DNA from: Billgrantia aerodenitrificans
Lineage (GTDB): Bacteria; Pseudomonadota; Gammaproteobacteria; Pseudomonadales; Halomonadaceae
Direction of reading: 5' to 3'
DNA: 64,000 bases
Assembly (NCBI RefSeq): GCF_021404405.1
Contig: NZ_JABFTV010000012.1
Span: 62,001-126,000 of the forward strand
Positions 24,501 to 32,698 of the stretch are shown here, piece by piece. Every line of letters begins with the position of its first letter. Within the stretch, counting starts at the first letter, position 1. The translations under genes were made by a program, and so were the position numbers. The notes under the pieces are model-generated. The model did not search any database, had not been told where the DNA came from, and was given only the letters and a program-made list of their open reading frames with translations.

Positions 24501-26120
24501 TTACCTGACCAGGCGGCCTTCGTCGTCCCAGGAGTAACCGGCTTCCTCGAGCTCGGCCCGGGCAGCCTCCATGTCGAAGTCGAAGCGCTCGACGAAGGGG
24601 TCGTGCCAGAAGGTATTGACCGGCGCGATCACGCTGGAGCCCACCTCGCCACGACCGTCGAGCAGCACGTTGACCATGCGCTCGCGGTCGGTGGCCATGG
24701 TCAGGGCACGGCGCACGGCGCGGTCGTCGAACGGCTCGCGACGCAGGTTGTAGGTCATGTGGAAGTAGCCGAAATCGGGCACGTTGACCACGGTGAGGTG
24801 GTCCTCGCCCTCGGCCAGGCCGATCTGGCCGGGCTCCATGCGCCAGGCGGTGACGTCGATCTGGCCGGTCTGCAGGCCGGTGTAAACGCCCTCCATGTCG
24901 GCGTAGATGATGAACTCGACGCCATCCGCGGCGATCTCGTCAGCGTGGAAGTGCTCCTCGAACTTGCTCAGCGCCATGAACTCGCCGCGATCGAAGCGCT
25001 CGTGCACGAAGGGCCCGGAGCCGACGGTGGGAATCTGCGAGGGCGAGAGCGTCGAAGCGTCCTCGATCTCCTCCCACAGATGTTTGGGCAGGATCGGGAT
25101 CTGCGACAGCGAGATGCTGGCAAAGGAGGCCGAAGGTTCGCTCAGGTGAAAATGCACGGTATGTTCGTCGACCTGCTCGGCCCGCTCCAGCGCGGCCAGG
25201 TAAGAGTTGAAGTAGCTGTAGTCCTGGTCGAGATAGTAGTTCCAGGTGAAGGCGACGTCCTCGGCGGTGACCGGCTCGCCGTCATGGAAGGTCATGCCCT
25301 GGCGCAGGGTCACGGCCACGGTGTTGTCGTCGACCTGATCCACCGACTCGGCGGCCCAGGGCAGCGGCTCCACATCGGCGGAGAGACGTACCAGGCGATC
25401 GTAGTAGAGGCGCATCCACTTCCAGCCCCATACCGAGGTGGACGCCAGCGGGTTGAGGTTGTCCGGCTCCTGCGGGCCGCCGATACGCAGGATGGAACGA
25501 TCGCCCACCGGGCGTGCCTCCATCGGCCCCCACTCGCTGTAGAGCCCCTCACCGGCCATGGGGTTGATGCCTTCGAAGGCATCGTGATTGAACGCTACCA
25601 CCTCATCGCGATGGAACAGCACGACGAGAGGCGCGTCGGGCTTGTAGAGCTCCTGCATCTCCTGAACGATACGCTGGCGCTCGTCCATGTCGAAGGCCTG
25701 GGACTGCTGGTCGAACAGCGCGTCGAACTCCGGATTCTCGTAGCCCCCCGGGTTGTTGCCGCCGAGATTGGACTGGCGTGAATCGAGAGTGCTGAGGAAG
25801 AACTGCGGATCGAGACGGTCGGTGCGCCCGCTCCAACCGAGAATGGTCGCGTCGAAGTCCTGCTGATCGTAGAAGCGCTCCAGCGCAGTGCTGAACTCGG
25901 TGGGCTGGACGTTGACCTCGAAGCCCAGTTCGCGCCAGCGCTCGGCGATGATGAAGGCAGCTTCGTAGCGGATGGGATCGTAGGACTCGGTGGTGGTCAT
26001 CAGATTGATGGAAGCGACACGCTCCTGGGCCAGCACCTGGCCGCCGGCTACCATTAGCCCCACGCTCACCGCAGCGGACACGAGCTTGATGGGCACTCCG
26101 GCCCTGATCTTGTTTTTCAC
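24501..26120 (-). CDS. Circularly permuted family 5 substrate-binding protein of the ABC transporter
   Basis: A 539-residue exported protein with a signal peptide (about 1-31, ending GGQVLA). The order of segments is swapped compared with SBP_bac_5 proteins. Residues about 36-200 match what is normally the C-terminal third: YDPIRYEAAFIIAERWRELG, LGWSGRTDRLDP, GYENPEFDALFDQ, DAPLVVLFH. Residues about 209-537 match the normal start and middle: LRIGGPQEPDNLNPL, LRQGMTFHDGEPVTAEDVAF, VRRALTMATDRERMV, and the protein stops at EEAGYSWDDEGR, where ordinary members continue into the final third. The whole fold therefore seems present but permuted. The start is GTG 26120 with GAGG eight bases upstream. 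Ligand unknown; peptides or nickel/sugar-like solutes are possible. Confidence 0.9.
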   Translation of the reverse strand: MKNKIRAGVPIKLVSAAVSVGLMVAGGQVLAQERVASINLMTTTESYDPIRYEAAFIIAERWRELGFEVNVQPTEFSTALERFYDQQDFDATILGWSGRTDRLDPQFFLSTLDSRQSNLGGNNPGGYENPEFDALFDQQSQAFDMDERQRIVQEMQELYKPDAPLVVLFHRDEVVAFNHDAFEGINPMAGEGLYSEWGPMEARPVGDRSILRIGGPQEPDNLNPLASTSVWGWKWMRLYYDRLVRLSADVEPLPWAAESVDQVDDNTVAVTLRQGMTFHDGEPVTAEDVAFTWNYYLDQDYSYFNSYLAALERAEQVDEHTVHFHLSEPSASFASISLSQIPILPKHLWEEIEDASTLSPSQIPTVGSGPFVHERFDRGEFMALSKFEEHFHADEIAADGVEFIIYADMEGVYTGLQTGQIDVTAWRMEPGQIGLAEGEDHLTVVNVPDFGYFHMTYNLRREPFDDRAVRRALTMATDRERMVNVLLDGRGEVGSSVIAPVNTFWHDPFVERFDFDMEAARAELEEAGYSWDDEGRLVR

Positions 26121-26146
26121 TGTTTTTTCCTCGGATTGTAGTTGTT

Positions 26147-26177
26147 ATTCATGCCGGAAGCGCAGCCCGGCATGAAT
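26147..26177 (-). other. Inverted repeat in the leader of the binding-protein gene
   Basis: An 11-bp perfect repeat ATTCATGCCGG / CCGGCATGAAT with a 9-base loop lies 27 bases before the GTG start and downstream of the putative promoter. It could be an operator or a leader RNA hairpin. It has no T-run. Confidence 0.5.
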
Positions 26178-26188
26178 ATCTCCAACCC

Positions 26189-26217
26189 AACCTAGGAAGC
26201 AGCGTTGAAGGTGTCAA
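26189..26217 (-). promoter_or_regulatory. Putative promoter of the ABC transporter operon
   Basis: On the minus strand a perfect TTGACA (26217-26212) is followed after 17 bp by TAGGTT (26194-26189). The -35 and spacing are ideal and the -10 is poor, which suggests an activated promoter. It overlaps a 10-bp inverted repeat (26201-26210 / 26225-26234) at the end of aroE. Confidence 0.45.
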
Positions 26218-26226
26218 CCCTGCGCT

Positions 26227-27051
26227 TCAACGCTTGTCCTGCAGCCGCTGCCTGAGAGTGTCCCGCACCGGCCCCGTCTCCGGACGCTTGTTGCGCCATA
26301 GGAAGAACGACTCCGCGGCCTGCTCCACCAGCATGCCGAGTCCGTCGATACCCCGCGCCCCACGGGCCTCGGCCCAGCACAGGAAGACGGTGGGTTCGGC
26401 GCCGTACATCATGTCGTAGGCGCTGGCTCCAGGAGTAAAAAGCGCATCGGGCAACGGGGGCAGCTCGCCGGAAAGACTGGCACTGGTACCGTTGACCACC
26501 AGGTCAAACGGCCCCACGACCGCCTCGAAACCGCCGCCATGGATCTCGCCCAGATCGGCGAAATCCGCCGCCAGCGCCGCGGCCTTGGCCGCCGTACGGT
26601 TGGCCACCTGCACACGTGCCGGTCGCATCGCCAGCAGCGGCTCCAGCACACCACGCACCGCACCACCCGCGCCGAGCACCAGGATACGGGCCCCTTCCAG
26701 TGCCACCCCATGGTGCTGAAGATCGCGCACCAGGCCGACGCCGTCGGTGGTATCACTGTATGTGAGACCGTTCTTGCCCAGCACCAGCGTATTGACCGCC
26801 CCGGCCCGCTGAGCGCGACGGCTCAGGGTATCGCAGAGCTGGAAGGCTTCCTCCTTGAACGGCACGGTGACGTTGGCGCCGCGTCCGCCCTGGGCCACGA
26901 AGCGCTGCCAGGCGCCAGCGAAGTCGTCCAATGGCGCCTCGATGGCGGTGTACTCGAGCGCCTCGCCGGTCTGCGCAGCAAAAGCGGCGTGGATCAGCGG
27001 CGACTTCGAATGCGAGATGGGGTTGCCGAAGACGCAGTAGCGGTTGGTCAT
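26227..27051 (-). CDS. aroE: Shikimate dehydrogenase AroE
   Basis: A 274-residue NADP-dependent enzyme reducing 3-dehydroshikimate to shikimate in aromatic amino acid synthesis. Substrate-binding motifs are GNPISHSKSP and NVTVPFKEEA (catalytic Lys). The nucleotide site is VLGAGGAVRGVL, followed by VANRT typical of NADP use. The C-terminal GLGMLVEQAAESFFLW is conserved. Its start overlaps the hemF stop by four bases. Confidence 0.96.
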   Translation of the reverse strand: MTNRYCVFGNPISHSKSPLIHAAFAAQTGEALEYTAIEAPLDDFAGAWQRFVAQGGRGANVTVPFKEEAFQLCDTLSRRAQRAGAVNTLVLGKNGLTYSDTTDGVGLVRDLQHHGVALEGARILVLGAGGAVRGVLEPLLAMRPARVQVANRTAAKAAALAADFADLGEIHGGGFEAVVGPFDLVVNGTSASLSGELPPLPDALFTPGASAYDMMYGAEPTVFLCWAEARGARGIDGLGMLVEQAAESFFLWRNKRPETGPVRDTLRQRLQDKR

Positions 27052-27983
27052 GAAGAGACTCCTCCCCCTGCTATTTCCCCCAGCCAGTCGCGGGGGCGCA
27101 GATACTCCCGATACAAAACCTCTTCGGCGCTACCCGGCTCGGGCGTCCAGCCGTACTCCCAGCGCGCCAGCGGCGGCATCGACATCAGGATCGATTCGGT
27201 ACGCCCGCCGCTCTGCAGCCCGAACAGGGTGCCGCGGTCCCACACCAGGTTGAACTCCACGTAGCGGCCGCGACGGTAGAGCTGAAACTCGCGTTCGCGC
27301 TCGCTCCAGGGGGTGTCGCGCCGGCGCCGGACAATGGGCAGGTAGGCGTCGAGGAAGGCGTCCCCCACCGCGCGCTGGAAGGCGAAGCAGCTATCGAAGT
27401 CCCACTCGTTAAAGTCGTCGAAGAACAGCCCGCCCACGCCACGGGTCTCCTCGCGATGCTTCAGGTAGAAGTACTCGTCGCACCAGGCCTTGAAGCGCGG
27501 GTAGACCTCGGCGCCGAAGGGGGCGCAGGCGTCGCGGGCCACCCGGTGCCAGTGCACCACGTCTTCGAGCACCGGATAGTAGGGGGTGAGATCGAAGCCG
27601 CCGCCGAACCACCACACCGGCGCCTCGCCCTCCTTCTCGGCAATGAAGAAACGCACGTTGCCGTGACTGGTCGGCACGTGGGGGTTCTCGGGGTGCAGCA
27701 CCCAGGAGACGCCTACCGCATGGAAGCCGCGACCGGTCAGCTGAGGCCGGGCCGCGGTGGCCGAGGGCGGCAGCCGGTCGCCGTAAACATGGGAGAAGTT
27801 GACCCCGCCCTTCTCGAACACGCGACCGTGCTCCATCACCCGGGAACGGCCGCCACCGCCGGCCTCGCGCTGCCAGCTCTCCTCGCGGAAACCGGCGCCG
27901 CCGTCCTCGGTGGCCAGGCCATCGCACAGCCGATCCTGCAGGTCGAGCAGGTAGGACTTCACCGTTTCGAGATTGGCTCGCAC
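27048..27983 (-). CDS. hemF: Oxygen-dependent coproporphyrinogen III oxidase HemF
   Basis: A 311-residue heme-synthesis enzyme that decarboxylates coproporphyrinogen III to protoporphyrinogen IX with O2. Conserved regions seen are GGVNFSHVYG, PHVPTSHGNVRFF, WWFGGGFDLTPYY, FDDFNEWDF and GRYVEFNLVWDRGT. I start it at GTG 27983, preceded by GAGGAGAG; no ATG fits homology. The length is normal. It lies in the common tsaC-hemF-aroE order. Confidence 0.96.
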   Translation of the reverse strand: MRANLETVKSYLLDLQDRLCDGLATEDGGAGFREESWQREAGGGGRSRVMEHGRVFEKGGVNFSHVYGDRLPPSATAARPQLTGRGFHAVGVSWVLHPENPHVPTSHGNVRFFIAEKEGEAPVWWFGGGFDLTPYYPVLEDVVHWHRVARDACAPFGAEVYPRFKAWCDEYFYLKHREETRGVGGLFFDDFNEWDFDSCFAFQRAVGDAFLDAYLPIVRRRRDTPWSEREREFQLYRRGRYVEFNLVWDRGTLFGLQSGGRTESILMSMPPLARWEYGWTPEPGSAEEVLYREYLRPRDWLGEIAGGGVSS

Positions 27984-28015
27984 CGCGTCTCTCCTCGTCG
28001 CTGACTGGTCTAAGC

Positions 28016-28573
28016 CTAGGCCCGCAGCACCCGGCCGCTGCGCAGGTCGCGAATGGTGCTGGGCCGGTCGAGCCCACCCAGCTCGCCTTCGACGATGGCA
28101 TCCAGTTCGTCGCCGAAGATCTCGCGCACCTCGGCGGCGCTCATGGCCGAGGGTTCGCTGGCCTTGTTGGCCGAGGTCGAGACGATCGGCCCACCGTAGG
28201 CCTGACACAGAGCGATGACACCGGGATGGTCGCTGACCCGCAGTGCCACGCACTCATGGGCGCCACGTACCAGCGCATGGGTACGCCCGTTGTCCGGCAC
28301 CAGCCAGGTGTTGGGCCCCGGCCAGCTGGCGACCAGCGGCGCATGCAGCTCTGGCGGCAGCCCCTCGAGCCAGGGAGCGAACTGCGCGATGGAAGCGGCG
28401 ATCAGAATCAGCCCCTTGGCCGGGTCGCGCTGCTTGAGCCGCAGCAAGCGCGCCACGGCCTCGTCGCTGTCGGGATCACAGCCCAGCCCCCACACGCCTT
28501 CGGTGGGGTAGGCAATCACGCCGCCACCACGCAGCGCGGCAACGGCGGCATCCAGTGTATCGGCCACGATCAT
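28016..28573 (-). CDS. tsaC: Threonylcarbamoyl-AMP synthase TsaC
   Basis: A 185-residue YrdC/Sua5-family enzyme that makes threonylcarbamoyl-AMP for the t6A modification at position 37 of ANN-decoding tRNAs. Seen are AYPTEGVWGLGCDP near the N-terminus, LLRLKQRDPAKGLILI, SWPGPNTWLV and the C-terminal GGPIVSTSANKASEP. It is the short proteobacterial form without the Sua5 C-domain. The ATG at 28573 follows AGGAG. The dprA gene lies upstream on the same strand, as in E. coli. Confidence 0.95.
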   Translation of the reverse strand: MIVADTLDAAVAALRGGGVIAYPTEGVWGLGCDPDSDEAVARLLRLKQRDPAKGLILIAASIAQFAPWLEGLPPELHAPLVASWPGPNTWLVPDNGRTHALVRGAHECVALRVSDHPGVIALCQAYGGPIVSTSANKASEPSAMSAAEVREIFGDELDAIVEGELGGLDRPSTIRDLRSGRVLRA

Positions 28574-28649
28574 GGGCTCTCCTGCGGGCAGTGCAACCGC
28601 CGCAGCCAAGTGACCGCGGCGATCAAGAAAGGTCGATATGCTAGCACGC

Positions 28650-29768
28650 TCAGGCCGTCTCCGGCAGGCGCACCCAGCCGCCCGGAGCCTGGGCGGCACG
28701 GCCCTCGAGTTCGAGCTCCAGCAGACGGCGCTGACAGTCGGACACGCTCAGTCCGGTCAGGTTAACCAGGGCATCGAGGGGAGACGGCGAGTCGCTCAGC
28801 CAGCGCAACAGCGGATCGGCCACACTGCCCGCCTCGGCGCCAGACGCCTGTGATGCAACCACGGGAGCCACCACGGCCGCCCAGTGGCTGAGTTCTTCGA
28901 GGATGTCGTCGATATGACGCACCAGCACCGCACCCTGACGAATCAGCTGCAGGCAGCCGCGGGCCTGGGGATTGTTGATCGAGCCGGGCAGCGCGAAGAC
29001 TTCGCGATTCTGCTCCATGGCCAGCCGGGCGCTGACCAGCGAACCGCTCTTCTCGGCGGCCTCCACCACCAGCACGCCCAACGACATGCCGGTGACGATG
29101 CGATTGCGGCGGGGAAAGAAACCGGAGCGGGCCGGTGTGCCGGGCGAGTATTCGGAGAGCACCAGACCGCTATGTTCGAGCAACTGATGGTAGAGCCGTC
29201 CATGACGCGGCGGATAGATAACATCGGCACCGCAGCCCAGCACCGCCACACTGCGCCCACCGGCTTCGATGGCGGCCTGCTGGGCCGCCCCGTCGATGCC
29301 CAGCGCCAACCCGCTGACCACGCACCAGTCGCGGCTGGCCAGCTCGCGCCCGAAGAGCGCCGCATTGGTCAAGCCGTCGCGGGTGGGGCGACGGGTGCCG
29401 ACGATGGCAAGCCCGGGGGGCTCCAGCGCGGCCAGGTCGCCGACTCCCCAGAGTAGCGGCGGCGGGTCGCCGATCTGTTCCAGCAGCGCCGGCCAGGCCG
29501 GGTGCCCCGGATACAGCAGGTGCCGCCCGGGCGCGGCCGTAAGCCAGGCCAGATCGGCCTCCAGCGCCTCGGTCAGCGGGCTGCGCCCCGGGTGGTCGAG
29601 CCAGTGGCGCAGCATCGTGGCCGCCTGATGCGGCAGCCGGGCCAGCCAGCCGGCGGGCCAGTCGGGGGCGGCCGCGGCGATCTCGGCCAGCCGCGCCGAC
29701 CCCACGCCCGGCAGCTTCGTCAGTATCAACCACTCCTGTTGGCCAAGCACACTCTCTCCAGCTTTCAC
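28650..29768 (-). CDS. dprA: DNA-processing protein DprA
   Basis: A 372-residue protein that loads RecA on incoming single-stranded DNA during transformation. The Rossmann-like core contains LAIVGTRRPTRDGL, VSGLALGIDGAAQQAA, FPRRNRIVTGMSLGVLVVEAA and SGSLVSARLAMEQNREVFALPGSI. The C-terminal winged-helix domain follows (from about 310). The start is a GTG that overlaps the preceding LysM gene stop (GTGA), so translation is likely coupled. Confidence 0.94.
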   Translation of the reverse strand: MKAGESVLGQQEWLILTKLPGVGSARLAEIAAAAPDWPAGWLARLPHQAATMLRHWLDHPGRSPLTEALEADLAWLTAAPGRHLLYPGHPAWPALLEQIGDPPPLLWGVGDLAALEPPGLAIVGTRRPTRDGLTNAALFGRELASRDWCVVSGLALGIDGAAQQAAIEAGGRSVAVLGCGADVIYPPRHGRLYHQLLEHSGLVLSEYSPGTPARSGFFPRRNRIVTGMSLGVLVVEAAEKSGSLVSARLAMEQNREVFALPGSINNPQARGCLQLIRQGAVLVRHIDDILEELSHWAAVVAPVVASQASGAEAGSVADPLLRWLSDSPSPLDALVNLTGLSVSDCQRRLLELELEGRAAQAPGGWVRLPETA

Positions 29769-30913
29769 CGCTGTGCTACCCCCACCCCGCGCCGGGGGTT
29801 GTGCACGCGATCGCCGACTTCGAGGGTGCGCGTCGCCTGCATCACCAGGCCATAGCTCACCTTCTCGTAGGGCCGGAAGACCATGATCAGGCCGGCATCG
29901 GTGCCGGGCAGGCGCAGCGACTCGCCGGTGCGCGGGTCGATGATGCGCTCGCCCTGCTGCTCGACCTGCAGCACGTGTCCGATCTCGAGCCCGTCGCGGC
30001 GCCCCCGGTCCAGTGTCACCACCTGCAGCCGGCCGATGAAGCGCACCCCACCGGGCACCGCCAGAATGGCGCCTTGTACGTCGTGGTCGGGTGCACGTGG
30101 CACGAACTCGCTGACCAGTTCACGCTCCTCCAGCGGCAGCACGATGTCGTCATTGCGCACCTCCTGGTTGGCGGAGACGATCTCCATGATCGCAATGTCG
30201 TCTTCACTGCGATCGGCCCGCGCCCGACCGATGCTGACCAGCTCCAGACCCAGCAGTTCACCGCTGGCGCCATCCTGGTAGCGGTCGCCCACACGGTAGA
30301 TGCCGTAACGCGACCCGCGCTGCAGCTCGCCGCGAGCATAGATTCGATCGCCCGCGCCGCTGATGATGCGCCGGTCGTTGCCGGCCACCACGTAGGCCAG
30401 TTCGTTCAAGGCTTCGGGGTCGTCGACGACCCGATGATCGCGCAGGAAATGGCGCACCGCATCGAGGGGGATCGGCTCGATGGCCTCGCGCACGGGCACG
30501 CGGCGCACCTCAGGCGAGAGTCGCACCTCGCCCTGGCCGCGTTCCAGCCCCAGGCAGGGGCGCCCGTTGCAGTCGTAGAGATAGACCACGTCGCCGGGAT
30601 AGATCAGGTGGGGATTGCGAATCTGCGGATTGACCTGCCACACCTCCGGCCACTGCCAGGGATGGCGCAGGAAGCGTCCCGAGATGTCCCACAGGGTATC
30701 GCCACGCACCACCGTATAGCGATCCGGCGCATCGCTGCGCAGGCCCCGGTCCCAACTGAGCCCCTGGGCCTGAGCCAGCGCCGCGCAGAGCAGCAGCGCC
30801 ATGCCGCCACCCCAGCTCAGCGCTCTCTTCACCAGAGTCCTTTTCATCAGAACTTGCTTCATCAGCACAATCTTCCGCGGCCTGCCGGGTTTCCGCTTCG
30901 TACTTTTCTGCAT
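29765..30913 (-). CDS. LysM-domain exported protein
   Basis: A 382-residue protein with a basic N-terminus, a hydrophobic signal segment ending ALAQA, and one LysM domain near the N-terminus of the mature part (YTVVRGDTLWDISGRF to IYPGDVVYLYD) that should bind peptidoglycan. The remaining 270 residues are beta-rich and lack a recognised catalytic motif. The same gene sits between dprA and def in pseudomonads, function unknown. The start is uncertain: ATG 30913 gives a long cytosolic N-tail, and a later ATG near 30862 (KQVLMKRTLVKRAL) would give a more ordinary signal peptide. Confidence 0.85.
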   Translation of the reverse strand: MQKSTKRKPGRPRKIVLMKQVLMKRTLVKRALSWGGGMALLLCAALAQAQGLSWDRGLRSDAPDRYTVVRGDTLWDISGRFLRHPWQWPEVWQVNPQIRNPHLIYPGDVVYLYDCNGRPCLGLERGQGEVRLSPEVRRVPVREAIEPIPLDAVRHFLRDHRVVDDPEALNELAYVVAGNDRRIISGAGDRIYARGELQRGSRYGIYRVGDRYQDGASGELLGLELVSIGRARADRSEDDIAIMEIVSANQEVRNDDIVLPLEERELVSEFVPRAPDHDVQGAILAVPGGVRFIGRLQVVTLDRGRRDGLEIGHVLQVEQQGERIIDPRTGESLRLPGTDAGLIMVFRPYEKVSYGLVMQATRTLEVGDRVHNPRRGVGVAQR

Positions 30914-31096
30914 CCCGTCCGCTCCCCCGCCCTTCACCCCAGCTGTCCTGCGCGACGCATCCACACCCGGAACCGAGGTGCCATGCTATAGTCCAACACT
31001 ATTGAATCGATATGCGGCCGGCAGTTTCACCCCGGCGCGCCACCCCCTAGAATAGGGGCAATCCCCGAATGACAGCATAACGGTGGTTCCAACGCC

Positions 31097-31606
31097 ATGG
31101 CCAAATTGACTATCCTCGAATTTCCCGACGAGCGGCTGCGCACCAGGGCGGCGCCGGTCGAAGCGGTCGATGACGAGGTACGCCGGCTGGTCGACGACAT
31201 GCTCGAAACCATGTACGACGCCTCCGGAATCGGCCTTGCCGCCACCCAGGTGGACGTCCACCGCCGCGTGATCGTGATGGACGTCAGCGAGGAACGCTCG
31301 CACCCCCTGGTACTGATCAACCCCGAGTACACGCCCATCGGCGAAGAGCGCGAGCTGATGTCCGAGGGCTGCCTGTCGATCCCCGAGTACTATGCCGAGG
31401 TGCCGCGCGCGCTGAAGGTCCGGCTCAAGGCGCTGGACCGCGACGGCAAGCCCTACGAGCTCGAGGCGGACGGCCTGCTGGCCCACTGCATACAGCATGA
31501 GTACGACCATCTCGAAGGTGTGCTGTTCGTCGACTACCTCTCGCCACTCAAGCGCGACCGCGTGCTCAAGAAAATGCAGAAGCGCCACAAGCTGCAATCT
31601 GCCTGA
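31097..31606 (+). CDS. def: Peptide deformylase
   Basis: A 169-residue Fe(II)/Zn metalloenzyme removing the N-formyl group from new proteins. All three active-site motifs are present: GIGLAATQV, EGCLSIP (Cys ligand) and HEYDH (two His ligands and the catalytic Glu). It is divergent from the LysM gene and upstream of fmt, which adds the formyl group to the initiator tRNA. A strong hairpin separates def from fmt. Confidence 0.97.
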   Translation: MAKLTILEFPDERLRTRAAPVEAVDDEVRRLVDDMLETMYDASGIGLAATQVDVHRRVIVMDVSEERSHPLVLINPEYTPIGEERELMSEGCLSIPEYYAEVPRALKVRLKALDRDGKPYELEADGLLAHCIQHEYDHLEGVLFVDYLSPLKRDRVLKKMQKRHKLQSA

Positions 31607-31623
31607 CCCAGAATGACGGTTAA

Positions 31624-31660
31624 CGAAGGCCGGCGCCGGTGCGCCGGCCTTCGTCGTTTG
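31624..31660 (+). terminator. Strong terminator between def and fmt
   Basis: A 13-bp perfect stem (CGAAGGCCGGCGC / GCGCCGGCCTTCG, 31624-31636 and 31641-31653) with loop CGGT, followed by TCGTTTG. It lies 18 bases after the def stop. Confidence 0.75.
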
Positions 31661-31711
31661 CGGCCGCCTCCGTTATGATGAGGGCAACCGTTCATTGGCA
31701 AGGCTCGACTC

Positions 31712-32698
31712 ATGTCCCGACCTCTGCGCATCATCTTCGCCGGCACCCCCGATTTCGCTGCCGCCAGCCTGGCCTCCCTGCTGCACAGTCAGCACCAGGT
31801 AATCGCCGTCTACACCCAGCCCGACCGCCCGGCCGGCCGAGGCCGCAAGCTCACCGCCAGCCCGGTCAAGTCGCTGGCCCTGGAGCACGTGCTGCCGGTG
31901 CTGCAGCCCGAAACCCTGAAGAGCGCCGAGGTGCAGGCCGAACTGGCCGCCTTCGAGGCCGATCTCATGGTGGTGGTGGCCTACGGTCTGATCCTGCCCC
32001 AGGCGGTGCTCGATACCCCCCGCCTGGGTTGCCTCAACGTGCACGCCTCGCTGCTGCCACGCTGGCGCGGTGCGGCGCCGATCCAGCGCGCCATCGAGGC
32101 CGGTGACGACGCGAGCGGCGTGACCATCATGCAGATGGATGCCGGGCTCGATACCGGCGACATGCTATTGGTGAAGCGCACCCCCATCACCGCCACCACC
32201 ACCGGCGGCGAGCTGCACGACACCCTGGCCCGGCTGGGCGGCGAGGCGATCGTCGAGGCACTGGATTCCCTGGCAGGCGACGGGCTTGCCGCCACGCCGC
32301 AGCCCGAGGCTGGCGTGACCTATGCCGCCAAGCTCTCCAAGGCCGAGGCCGAGCTGGACTTCAGCCGCCCCGCCGCCGAGCTTGCCGCCAAGGTACGCGC
32401 CTTCAATCCCTGGCCGGTCACCTGGTGCCACCTGGGCAGCGAGCGCCTGCGCCTGCTGATGGCCGAGGTCGGCACCGCACGCGATGACGAGCCCGCCAGC
32501 GTGCCGGGCACCCTGCTGGCGCCCGATACGGATGCACTGCGCATCGCCTGCGGCCAACAGGGCAGCGAGGTACTGCGGGTCACTCAGGCGCAACTGCCGG
32601 GCGGCAAGCCGCTGGCGGCCCGCGACCTGCTCAACGCCCGCCACGAGCGACTCCATCCCGGACACGTCCTTGGACAGGCCAACGAGGAGAGCGCCTGA
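31712..32698 (+). CDS. fmt: Methionyl-tRNA formyltransferase
   Basis: A 328-residue enzyme formylating the initiator Met-tRNA with 10-formyltetrahydrofolate. It starts RIIFAGTPDFAAASL. The catalytic HASLLPRWRGAAPIQRAI motif and a C-terminal OB-like domain (from about 205) are present. Its stop overlaps the start of rsmB (ATGA), giving the conserved fmt-rsmB pair. Confidence 0.97.
   Translation: MSRPLRIIFAGTPDFAAASLASLLHSQHQVIAVYTQPDRPAGRGRKLTASPVKSLALEHVLPVLQPETLKSAEVQAELAAFEADLMVVVAYGLILPQAVLDTPRLGCLNVHASLLPRWRGAAPIQRAIEAGDDASGVTIMQMDAGLDTGDMLLVKRTPITATTTGGELHDTLARLGGEAIVEALDSLAGDGLAATPQPEAGVTYAAKLSKAEAELDFSRPAAELAAKVRAFNPWPVTWCHLGSERLRLLMAEVGTARDDEPASVPGTLLAPDTDALRIACGQQGSEVLRVTQAQLPGGKPLAARDLLNARHERLHPGHVLGQANEESA

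Noticed and set aside
24501..24560. Binding protein read as a C-terminal truncation
   Set aside because: The region that would be missing is present in full at the N-terminus after the signal peptide, so permutation explains the end better than truncation.
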